Source: Bacillota bacterium (GTDB lineage: Bacteria; Bacillota; Clostridia; Christensenellales; SZUA-584). From it: a stretch of DNA of 64,000 nucleotides. The notes under the pieces were generated by a model. That model worked only from the letters and a program-made list of their open reading frames with translations. It searched no databases and was not told the origin of the DNA. The stretch covers positions 33,899 through 97,898 of the forward strand of contig JAEWQS010000134.1 in assembly GCA_023399095.1 (NCBI GenBank). Reading direction: 5' to 3'. Position numbers and translations under genes: made by a program. This document shows, in pieces, positions 10,501-16,037 of the stretch. Every line of letters starts with the position of its first letter. The first letter of the stretch is position 1.

Positions 10501-11521
10501 TGCCGTCTGGTCGATCTCCGCCAAGTGACTGTCCAGCTTCTCCGACAGCAGCATCCCCGCGTATGTCCCTTTCCTGTGGTTCTTGAGGAATGACTTTCTC
10601 AGCATTCCGTATTTCCCGATGGGACACGTCTCCGGTTCGCCCAGTGCCAGGTCGGGTATCAGGTAGTCTCCCTGCTGCGTGTATGTGATCTCCATACTCA
10701 TCGCTCCTTTCGTTTTCATCTTTGCTTATATTCTGCTTTAAGCGCTCCGGCTTTGCAAGCCTGTCGCGCTCCTGCCTCTCGATGCTCTTGATGGTGCGCT
10801 CAATCTGACGAAGCACCATTTCGGATATATCGCTGACTGCTCCGCCCAGCTGCATGACCGTATCGAAGGTATTGAAGTTGAAGATATCCTTGAACAAGTC
10901 ATTGGGTAATGCTTTTATATCCAGCCCCAACCGGCTATATACCATGTAGGAAACGCTGTCGGTCAGAGCCTCTCTGAATACAACGCCTGCGCTCATCTCA
11001 TCCAGATCGCCCAGATAACTGCCGTCTTGCATTTTAAAAAGTTCGGTAATATAATCCGCCATATTATCCTGAATGGCATTACGGATAATATCTCTGAGTT
11101 GACTTTCAAAACCGGTGGTTGTTTCATCTGCATCGCCGAATTGGTGGGACAGCTCTTCAATCACCTGCTCCTGATACACTTTTTCCATTTGCCATAAGTG
11201 GAACGGCGTATGTTCCAGACTGTGCGTATCCGACACATCGAAGACATGTCTAAGCGTCATTCTGCCCGAGCTGTCATCGATGAGGGCGATTCCCTTCGCG
11301 CCTCGGTTCACCCAGCGGCGCATATGCTTGTTCCAAAACTCAATGGAAGCGCAGGCAGTGGCGTCTGGACGCTGCGCGTAGATGAGAACTTGCTCCTCAA
11401 ACGGATACTTATAGAGGCGGGCAGCGGTTTGCAGAAAATCAGCCCATACCTGTGGATTGTCCGTTATCCGATTAACTGTCTGGCCGATAAGCTCGGATAT
11501 TCGTTGCAGTTTGCTTGTCAA
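4544..11521 (-). CDS. Giant DNA methylase/SNF2-type helicase of conjugative element
   Basis: This 2325-residue protein starts at TTG behind AAAGGAGA. Residues 1-110 resemble the ArdC-like N-terminal domain (WADFLQTAARLYKYPF, EFWNKHMRRWVNRGAKGI). A low-complexity G/D/R-rich linker covers about 260-400. A methyltransferase core follows, with the SAM motif EPACGIGNFFG (about 838) and the NPPY-like NVPFGSY (about 903). The helicase half has GAGKT (about 1530), DEAH (about 1689), ATGTPISNS and EQREGRIIRQG (about 2014). Proteins of this layout are hallmark genes of Clostridiales elements; a role in protecting or processing transferred DNA is inferred. The linker is overprinted by a tnpV gene. Confidence 0.9.
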   Translation of the reverse strand: MTSKLQRISELIGQTVNRITDNPQVWADFLQTAARLYKYPFEEQVLIYAQRPDATACASIEFWNKHMRRWVNRGAKGIALIDDSSGRMTLRHVFDVSDTHSLEHTPFHLWQMEKVYQEQVIEELSHQFGDADETTTGFESQLRDIIRNAIQDNMADYITELFKMQDGSYLGDLDEMSAGVVFREALTDSVSYMVYSRLGLDIKALPNDLFKDIFNFNTFDTVMQLGGAVSDISEMVLRQIERTIKSIERQERDRLAKPERLKQNISKDENERSDEYGDHIHAAGRLPDTRPGTGRTGDVSHREIRNAEKVIPQEPQERDIRGDAAVGEAGQSLGGDRPDGTGASESGYSTDGAGARRDRGTESQRPYEMDGAYEHDQAPGRGSGASGPHLQLALFPTTEEQIEAIEQAEAEKTSAFSISQADIDEVLTKGSGVTDGKYRIYLYFLEPHLLQDKAAFLREEYGIGGRSHALKDADHSWENHDGKGIKLTRGSLLSPDAEILLTWNRVAKRIGELIAVDRYLSDAEKAHLPVYQEKQQAREALRGASEKMTDTRHDAQYWYALGDTVHIGASEYTVIGYDDETVTLSDEKFPLLSKEMPRAEFDRRLRENPLNDGLIARDIVPNVAEETEPAGEKDALEIGTKLTLDGRCFMIDSVDTKWDKVSLRDVTFADAVGFPIFRSESIAFVQYALEHQEPDLPEEQPAQVKLKSIVLDFTQPCIEKHNFRITDDKLGHGGAKTKYGFNIAAIRTLQAIDAENRMATVEEQEILSRYVGWGGIPQAFDAENASWSNEFAELKGLLSEDEYESARSSTLNAHYTSPIVIKAIYQAIENMGFKKGNVLEPACGIGNFFGLVPESMKDSKLYGVELDSITGRIAKQLYQSTRIAVQGYEEANLPDSFFDLAIGNVPFGSYGIADKRYDKNHFLIHDYFFAKTLDKVRPGGIIAFITSKGTLDKRNPAVRKYIAQRADLIGAIRLPNNAFTANAGTQVTSDILFLQKRDHPVETDPNWVHLSQTEDGIPINSYFAVNPDMVLGTMAFDDMMYGNHSETTCVPFEGADLADQLRIAIENIHAELTDYERDELEENETESIPADPNVRNFSFALVDGQVYYRENSRMNKIEVSVTAANRIRGMIELRDCTRRLIEYQLEGYPDDAIQREQQKLNTLYDRFTAQYGLINSRANDMAFSDDSSYCLLCSLEVIDENGELERKADMFTKRTIKPHTVVASVDTASEALAVSLAEKACVDLPYMASLAGLSEEQIEAELKGVIFRDFSNVEPENVPSAFFQAERFPLVTADEYLSGNVRQKLKQVRELVKILPADQAEKIQSNVTALEVVQPQDLAAGEIDVRLGATWLPQEDIQQFVIEFLKPSYYAESRIKVHYSPYTASWSLEGKKADYDGVLANVTYGTDRINAYQIIEQTLNLKDVRIFDKKLDADGKEIRVLNRKETTIAQQKQQQIKDAFREWIWKDHNRRERLVQLYNEKFNSIRPREYDGSHLKFSGINPEITLRPHQVNAIAHILYGGNTLLGHVVGAGKTFEMVAAAMESKRLGLCSKSLFVVPNHLTEQWAAEFLQLYPSANILVATRKDFEKRNRRKFCGRIATGDYDAVIIGHSQFEKIPMSIDRQKATLQEQLDEIVFGIADAKAAKAERFTVKQLEKTKKAIKLKLDKLNDTSRKDDVVTFEELGVDRLFVDEAHNFKNLFLITKMRNVAGLAQTEAQKSSDLFMKCRYLDELTGGRGVVFATGTPISNSMTELYTMQRYLQYETLRSQGLQHFDAWASTFGETVTAIELAPEGTGYRAKTRFARFYNLPELISMFKMVADIQTADMLNLPVPEAEYHNVVIKPSEHQRNMVAELAERAEKVRNGMVDATEDNMLKITNDGRKLALDQRLISDLLPDDEDSKVSACVDNIYRLWEQNRDKRLTQLVFCDLSTPHYDGNFNVYDDTKLKLIGIGVPEDEIAFIHDANTEIRKSELFANVRKGNVRILLGSTFKMGAGTNVQKKLVAEHHLDVPWRPSDIEQREGRIIRQGNGNDQVHIFRYVTENTFDSYMWQTIENKQKFISQIMTSKSPVRSCEDIDETALSYAEVKALATGNPYIKEKMDLDIQVARLKLLKASHLSQRYAMEDNLHKYFPSQIRQTEERICGYEQDIARINEFVLEDDQKFSPMTIGCIQYDKKELAGKALLEACKAKTSPEPAAIGEYRGFTLVLSFDTFSKAFQLTLKNVLSHSIILGSDVFGNISRIDNVLAGLPERVEQCKRGLEDLQRQVEEGKMEVGKPFAQEQELLEKAARLAELDALLNMEKSSSEMLDGEPDQEDEREIDYISR
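10345..10695 (-). CDS. tnpV: TnpV-family protein, nested in another frame inside the helicase gene
   Basis: This 116-residue reading frame lies entirely within the methylase-helicase gene, on the same strand, shifted by one base. Its translation (MEITYTQQGDYLIPDLAL, PIGKYGMLRKSFLKNHRKG, QAEEAVLQGLIYS at the end) has the recognisable pattern of TnpV proteins, small transposon-encoded proteins of unknown biochemistry. AAAGGAG lies 8 nt before the chosen ATG at 10,695; two upstream in-frame ATGs at 10,701 and 10,719 are less well placed. The host protein at these codons is a low-complexity disordered-looking linker, so both frames can be under selection. Family recognition is by memory of conserved motifs. 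Confidence 0.75.
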   Translation of the reverse strand: MEITYTQQGDYLIPDLALGEPETCPIGKYGMLRKSFLKNHRKGTYAGMLLSEKLDSHLAEIDQTAREQVKADIAQMAQEQGVTEVLKAKDPMKWTGLMNMIKLQAEEAVLQGLIYS

Positions 11522-11552
11522 TTAATTATTCTCCTTTCTGAAAAATGGGTAT

Positions 11553-11576
11553 AAAAAAGACGGCTTGTGTGCCGTC
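11553..11576 (-). terminator. Rho-independent terminator before the helicase gene
   Basis: On the minus strand GACGGC, a 6-nt loop and GCCGTC are followed by six T residues. It ends transcription of the 396-residue gene or attenuates read-through into the helicase gene. The sequence just after it, CCCATTTTTCAGAAAGGAGA, recurs in almost the same form after the parB terminator. Confidence 0.75.
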
Positions 11577-11657
11577 AACTAATCAATAAAAAATCAATTC
11601 ACATTAGTATAATGTGTTCTTATTATAGTTACAATCATTTAAACCATCCCTGTGGCT

Positions 11658-12848
11658 TTACCTGATTATAATATCATTTGTATAATATGAATGCTTCCCA
11701 AACTCATCTTCCCAATACAGTAATGTTGCTTGTTCTGTTTCGTTGATTATTGATTCACCCAATTTGAGGGCTGATCTTGAGGCTTCAACCATGCCTTCTG
11801 TTTTGTTTCGCGTATTTAATTCGGATAGGGCTTCATTGGTGCTTTCAAATGATTTTCTTTGATTTCGTTTTCCCCCAAGCCAACTAGGCATTATTTTCTG
11901 CCATCCGTTCATGGCTGAAACAATTTCTTTAAGTGATTGTGTTAATTCTTCTACTTGTTTTGGACTGTTTTCAATGCTGTTCCAGAACGTTTGATACCGC
12001 TTAGCCTTTTCAACTAAGTTTGTCGCTAATGTCTTTATAAACGCCGGATTCTCTTGCAGTGTCATTTTAAGTCGTAAGATATCAATTCTTAAATCCAATA
12101 TCGACAAAAGAGTCGCCATGTAAGCGTCTGAGTTCTTAAGAGCTAATCCTTCTGTGCTTAAGTTTATATCGATTATCTGAGCTTCATAAAGATAGTGGTA
12201 TCTCTCGAAAATCGGGTTCACTTTATCCTCAATCAGTGCCAAACGTATTACCATGTCGTTCGTAAATCTGTTTGAAATATCGTGTTCATTTTCCAATGCC
12301 TCAAGCCTTGAAGCGGCGGAAATAAACTCACCAATAAATGTAGCCTCAGATCTTTGTAGCTTACGGCTGACTTCCTGCTGCATTTTATCGAGCTTTTCAT
12401 TAACAGCTTTAAACTGCTGCAGCACCATGATGGTCGATAACGCTTGAAACGCAAGTAGAGGCGCAGCAACAGGCATGATAGCACCGGCTACCGGGATAAA
12501 CGGAGCCTGACTGACAATTCCTCCGGCACCCATAACTGCACTGCCTACACCATTTCCTATCGCCATCAGTGTAGCGGGGTTTGCTGTCGCCATAAACAAG
12601 GTGCCAGAAGTTGCAGTGGCTAGCCCAAAAGCCCCGCCTCCACTGGCGAGCAATGTCGGAATGCACAGTTCTGAAAGAGCCCCGCCGTTTTTTATGTGAT
12701 ACCCCTGCGCCATAAAATTTGACTGGAAATTTGCAATAATATTATTTTTAAGGTCGCCGTTAATTGCCATGAGGCCAAACTTTTCACCACTTTCGGGGCA
12801 TTCATAAATTCTTGTATAATTTTTGGTATGCTTTCGCTTTTTGAACAT
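11658..12848 (-). CDS. Orphan protein with hydrophobic Gly/Ala segment and coiled coil
   Basis: I do not recognise this 396-residue protein. Residues 1-55 are polar and basic. About 57-135 form a long glycine/alanine-rich hydrophobic stretch that could span or insert into membrane. From about 135 to 300 the sequence is charged and helical, with coiled-coil character (NEKLDKMQQEVSRKLQRSEA and following). This order resembles membrane-active proteins such as alpha-helical pore formers, but no signal peptide is present. AGGGGG precedes the ATG. It sits between the helicase gene and a second orphan, both AT-richer than the element backbone, so it is probably recently acquired cargo. A defence or toxin role is only a guess. 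Confidence 0.6.
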   Translation of the reverse strand: MFKKRKHTKNYTRIYECPESGEKFGLMAINGDLKNNIIANFQSNFMAQGYHIKNGGALSELCIPTLLASGGGAFGLATATSGTLFMATANPATLMAIGNGVGSAVMGAGGIVSQAPFIPVAGAIMPVAAPLLAFQALSTIMVLQQFKAVNEKLDKMQQEVSRKLQRSEATFIGEFISAASRLEALENEHDISNRFTNDMVIRLALIEDKVNPIFERYHYLYEAQIIDINLSTEGLALKNSDAYMATLLSILDLRIDILRLKMTLQENPAFIKTLATNLVEKAKRYQTFWNSIENSPKQVEELTQSLKEIVSAMNGWQKIMPSWLGGKRNQRKSFESTNEALSELNTRNKTEGMVEASRSALKLGESIINETEQATLLYWEDEFGKHSYYTNDIIIR

Positions 12849-12925
12849 AGTTTAACCCCCTAATAGTTAAAACAATTGTAGGTGAATACATATAAGAGAC
12901 TACTAGTGCTCATAAGATTACTGTA

Positions 12926-13867
12926 TCACATAATTTCAATTCTGCAATTTCGTAAAACAAGATTATGATTAATTGTGCATAGCATATCATATAGTTCTTT
13001 ACCCAAAGAAGGATATTTGCAATTTTTAAAAGTATGGTTATTCCACAATTCTTTCGGTTTTAAATTTCCATCGTCATCTTGTTCAACTAAATCTTGAAAA
13101 TAATTAATATTTATGAATTCGCTCCATGTATTATGGTAATATTGTTTTAAGTAGTATTTCAATCGTATTATTGACTGCGAAATATGATAATCTATACTCT
13201 TCCAGTCCGGACTATCAGAGATTCCGTTAAATAATTGAACTAAAGGCAAGTCATCTGAAGTGTCATTTAGATATGTATAAATAGCACATAATAACAAGTC
13301 ACTAAAATCATATTGTCCATAATTAGAACGTTCAGCGTTGAAAAGTGGTAGGCATGGGAAGAAATTTCCCCTTGTCCCGCTTAATTGAGCCAATATTTCA
13401 AACTGCATTAGTATTGGTCTTGACCATTCTACTTTATTTAAGTTCTCGTCACTAAAAATAACATCAAAATTAAACAGCATTTCTTGATTATAATCACTAT
13501 TTTTCCACTCTGTTTTTTCATACTTTATTTTAGTTGTGAATTCTTTGAGAAAAAAAGTAAAAGTGTGTTTCATAGAATTTAATGTGTCACCAAATATTAC
13601 GTATCTACCCTCTTGTTCAGGTAACAAAATCTGTTTTTTGAGATTGTTTTTATTAAAATTGTCGCTTTTATTTTTAATTTCTCCTTTGTTTAGAAAACCC
13701 CATTTTTCCTTATAGAATTTCATTGCATCTTCTGAAACATCTGTATCGTATTGCTTTTCAAGAGATTCGATATAAGATTCTATATACGCCCTAATACCCG
13801 GATATCTTTGATTGATATTTTTTGCATAACTTTTATTAAACTCTTTATCGATATTTTTAAATAGCAT
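12926..13867 (-). CDS. Orphan protein, AT-rich cargo gene
   Basis: The 313-residue product is rich in Asn, Lys, Tyr and Phe and has no signal peptide or membrane segment. I cannot assign it to a family. Recognisable points are a GDTLNSMKHTF segment near residue 94 and several aromatic clusters. GAAGGA precedes the ATG. Base composition is markedly more AT-rich than the Tad and helicase genes on either side, which indicates separate acquisition. It is co-directional with the 396-residue gene 77 nt downstream, so the two may form one cargo operon. Confidence 0.6.
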   Translation of the reverse strand: MLFKNIDKEFNKSYAKNINQRYPGIRAYIESYIESLEKQYDTDVSEDAMKFYKEKWGFLNKGEIKNKSDNFNKNNLKKQILLPEQEGRYVIFGDTLNSMKHTFTFFLKEFTTKIKYEKTEWKNSDYNQEMLFNFDVIFSDENLNKVEWSRPILMQFEILAQLSGTRGNFFPCLPLFNAERSNYGQYDFSDLLLCAIYTYLNDTSDDLPLVQLFNGISDSPDWKSIDYHISQSIIRLKYYLKQYYHNTWSEFININYFQDLVEQDDDGNLKPKELWNNHTFKNCKYPSLGKELYDMLCTINHNLVLRNCRIEIM

Positions 13868-13998
13868 AGTAATCCTTCATTATAATCATAAGCCCACAAG
13901 ATATCATCGCTTATATTTCGACAATTATATCCATATTACCTTTATGATGAAGTGTAGCAGAGCCAGAAAATTGTTGACTCTATTACACTCAAAATCTC

Positions 13999-14262
13999 TT
14001 ACATCTTAAGCCAATAGCGATTTGAAAGTCTGCCTCCATCATCAGAGTACCGGGGAGCAATATCCAGCATATCCATGCGCTTTAACCGATAAAGGTTTTT
14101 TCTTATTGCAGAGTGCGAAAGGCCGATATTCTTACCGATCTGCTTCACTGATATGGCGATATTGCGTCCATTCGATTTGTCCAATAGATAGCAATATATG
14201 AGCTTTGCGGCTGCAGGAACAGGAAGCCCCGCGCACAGTTTATATCTTGTCAAGTCATTCAT
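13999..14262 (-). CDS. Small winged-helix DNA-binding protein
   Basis: The product has 87 residues. It begins MNDLTRYKLCAGLPVPAAAKL and continues with IAISVKQIGKNIGLSHSAIRKNL, a clear helix-turn-helix, then MDMLDIAPRYSDDGGRLSNRYWL, the wing-like end of replication-initiator and GntR-like winged helices. It probably regulates element genes. AAGGAG lies 7 nt before the ATG at 14,262, which I prefer over an in-frame ATG further upstream that would overlap the preceding gene. Confidence 0.7.
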   Translation of the reverse strand: MNDLTRYKLCAGLPVPAAAKLIYCYLLDKSNGRNIAISVKQIGKNIGLSHSAIRKNLYRLKRMDMLDIAPRYSDDGGRLSNRYWLKM

Positions 14263-14272
14263 TTTCTTCTCC

Positions 14273-14872
14273 TTATCTTTCCGGTTCATGCTGTGTTTTG
14301 TTCTTCTGTTTTTCACGAGCCTGTTTCAACTTCTCCGCTGCCCAGTCGGGCATATATTCGGGTTTCAGTACGCCCAAAATATCCTCCCTGTTCCAGCGTG
14401 CTTCTTTGCCTGTGTAGAGGTTGACCGTATAGACCGCCCGGCCTCTGGCATTTTCATATGCGCCGAAGCCTCCCGTTGCCAAAACCAGCTGCTTAGCGGC
14501 GGTTCGGTATTCAGGAAGAAGGCATTCTGGGCGGATGACGACAACCTTGTTTTCAATGCTTACGGTATTTTCGTTAGGTTTACAATGCTCATGTGTAAAA
14601 AGGCGGATCGGCGTTTCAACACGCTCCGCTTTAACAGCCTCAAGTTGTGCATTAACGCGCGCAATGAATTCGGTCATCATCTCAAAATAGTCCGTGCTGC
14701 CAACGGCGTTGTCGTACTGATCTATTCCAAAAGGGTTGTCCCATGTGCAATCGCAAACTATGTACGGGTTGTCGGTTTTCGTCTCATCCATCCCAAACAG
14801 TATTTCTTTGTTGCCTATATAAATGGCGTGCTTGATTTCATATCCATCCACCATACGTCCCACAATATCCAT
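14273..14872 (-). CDS. Conserved conjugative-element protein of unknown function
   Basis: This 199-residue protein has the pattern AIYIGNKEILFGMDE, YIVCDCTWDNPFGIDQYDNAV and VLKPEYMPDWAAEKL. I recall this pattern from uncharacterised proteins in Clostridiales conjugative elements, but I cannot name a domain. It has no membrane segment or signal. TAGGAGA precedes the ATG. The gene ends 11 nt before the winged-helix gene, so they are probably co-transcribed. Confidence 0.7.
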   Translation of the reverse strand: MDIVGRMVDGYEIKHAIYIGNKEILFGMDETKTDNPYIVCDCTWDNPFGIDQYDNAVGSTDYFEMMTEFIARVNAQLEAVKAERVETPIRLFTHEHCKPNENTVSIENKVVVIRPECLLPEYRTAAKQLVLATGGFGAYENARGRAVYTVNLYTGKEARWNREDILGVLKPEYMPDWAAEKLKQAREKQKNKTQHEPER

Positions 14873-14898
14873 TTGCTTTTCTCCTATCTGTGATCAGT

Positions 14899-14922
14899 AA
14901 AAAGGGGCGGACGCGCCGCCCC
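14899..14922 (-). terminator. Rho-independent terminator of the Tad operon
   Basis: On the minus strand GGGGCGG, a 5-nt loop and CCGCCCC are followed by TTTTT. It lies 16 nt after the 28-residue membrane peptide gene and closes the large Tad transcription unit. Confidence 0.8.
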
Positions 14923-14937
14923 TTTACCGATCTTCGG

Positions 14938-15024
14938 TCATTTCGATCTGCGTTTTTTGATCTGGAAGTATACAATCGCACCCAGTATAAACACACAAAG
15001 CCCAACCATAATCGCGGTTTTCAT
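14938..15024 (-). CDS. 28-residue single-span membrane peptide
   Basis: A short gene reads MKTAIMVGLCVFILGAIVYF and ends in QIKKRRSK: one hydrophobic helix with a basic tail, so it is probably a membrane peptide with the tail inside. The GGAGG ribosome site overlaps the last codons and stop of the HD-GYP gene (14 nt from GGAGG to the end of that gene and into the spacer), which points to translational coupling. A strong terminator follows directly. Function unknown; it could be an accessory peptide of the Tad machine. Confidence 0.6.
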   Translation of the reverse strand: MKTAIMVGLCVFILGAIVYFQIKKRRSK

Positions 15025-15028
15025 AAAA

Positions 15029-15559
15029 TTAACCTCCGTTTTCTTCTATAGATATTAAAACCTCAACCCACTCTGGGTCGAATAATATACCGCTGTTCTG
15101 CCACATAAAGTCCAGCACGGCTTCTTTGCTCCATGCCTTTCGGTAGGCGCGGTCATGACATAGCGCATCATACACATCGGCTACCGCAACTACTCGCCCC
15201 GGAAGGCTGATCCCCAGCGCCTTTTTGCCCATATAGCCGGTTCCATCCCAGCGCTCATGATGTTCTAATGCGGCTGACGCAGCATCGGTTATTTCTTTAA
15301 CGTCGGATTCCTTGAGCTTTTCATAGCCGATAACGGTGTGCGTCCGGATGATTTCCCATTCTCCATCCGTAAATGGCGCAGCCTTCTCCAACAACCCCGA
15401 ATGCTGCCGGTCAATGATCTCTTTCCCAACATCGTGCAGGAACCCCGACATAAACCATGAGAATATCTCATTTTCGCTGGCACTTGGATTTTTGCACTGA
15501 ATCAAACGCTTTGTAAGCACCGCAACACCGTTTCGATGCCTCAGATATTCGTCGTTCAT
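15029..15559 (-). CDS. HD-GYP-like phosphohydrolase
   Basis: The 176-residue protein has the HD metal-binding pair in FLHDVGKEI (about residues 42-43), then HTVIGYEKLK, HHERWDGTGY and GRVVAVADVYDAL, the signature order of HD-GYP domains, which can degrade cyclic di-GMP. The canonical GYP tripeptide is replaced by GTGYMG, so activity is uncertain. It has no sensor domain. Its position at the end of the Tad operon suggests control of pilus activity through a nucleotide second messenger, which is an inference. Confidence 0.85.
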   Translation of the reverse strand: MNDEYLRHRNGVAVLTKRLIQCKNPSASENEIFSWFMSGFLHDVGKEIIDRQHSGLLEKAAPFTDGEWEIIRTHTVIGYEKLKESDVKEITDAASAALEHHERWDGTGYMGKKALGISLPGRVVAVADVYDALCHDRAYRKAWSKEAVLDFMWQNSGILFDPEWVEVLISIEENGG

Positions 15560-15572
15560 TTCACACCTCGTC

Positions 15573-16007
15573 TCATAGATTCATCAAGGCATACAGATAG
15601 CCCGTGAGTATTGCACCAACCGCACCGAAGGTAAGAAACGGCGCAAAAGGTATCCGGCATTTTAATGTTTTTTTCTTTATCAAAGATTGGATTATGAGTA
15701 CTGCAAGAGCCGGAACCATCAGTGCAAAAGCAATCACCGCATTTAATAGCCCCAAATAGAGGGTGATCACTATAACCAGCTTAACGTCGCCTGCGCCCAT
15801 ACTGCCTCTCAACCATGAAATGAAAAAAGGAATGGCGAAAACCATCCCCGCCGGATATGTCCACCATGTGCCTCCAGCCAGTACGATTAATACCGCGTGC
15901 ATAGTTCCCAGGAATAGCATCAGAATAACCACAAGATTGGAAACAGCGCGGTTTCGCATATCCGTGTAGCTGCACCACATAAGCAGAGCAATAAAAAAAG
16001 CATCCAT
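15573..16007 (-). CDS. Prepilin peptidase (A24, CpaA/TadV type)
   Basis: The 144-residue membrane protein has several hydrophobic helices and the two catalytic aspartates of A24 peptidases: one in CSYTDMRNRAVSN near residue 16 and one in the GxGD motif GAGDVKLV near residue 73. It would remove the leader of the pilin-like proteins encoded upstream. It lacks the N-terminal methylase domain, as in CpaA/TadV. The ATG at 16,007 has no clear ribosome site; the frame is open for several codons before it, so a non-ATG start just upstream is possible. Confidence 0.85.
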   Translation of the reverse strand: MDAFFIALLMWCSYTDMRNRAVSNLVVILMLFLGTMHAVLIVLAGGTWWTYPAGMVFAIPFFISWLRGSMGAGDVKLVIVITLYLGLLNAVIAFALMVPALAVLIIQSLIKKKTLKCRIPFAPFLTFGAVGAILTGYLYALMNL

Positions 16008-16037
16008 CAGGACGCCATTAATCAGTTCTATAACTCA

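Noticed and set aside
14198..14893. 231-codon plus-strand frame opposite the 199-residue element gene
   Set aside because: Cys/Phe-rich antisense translation typical of a shadow frame; the minus-strand genes have good ribosome sites.
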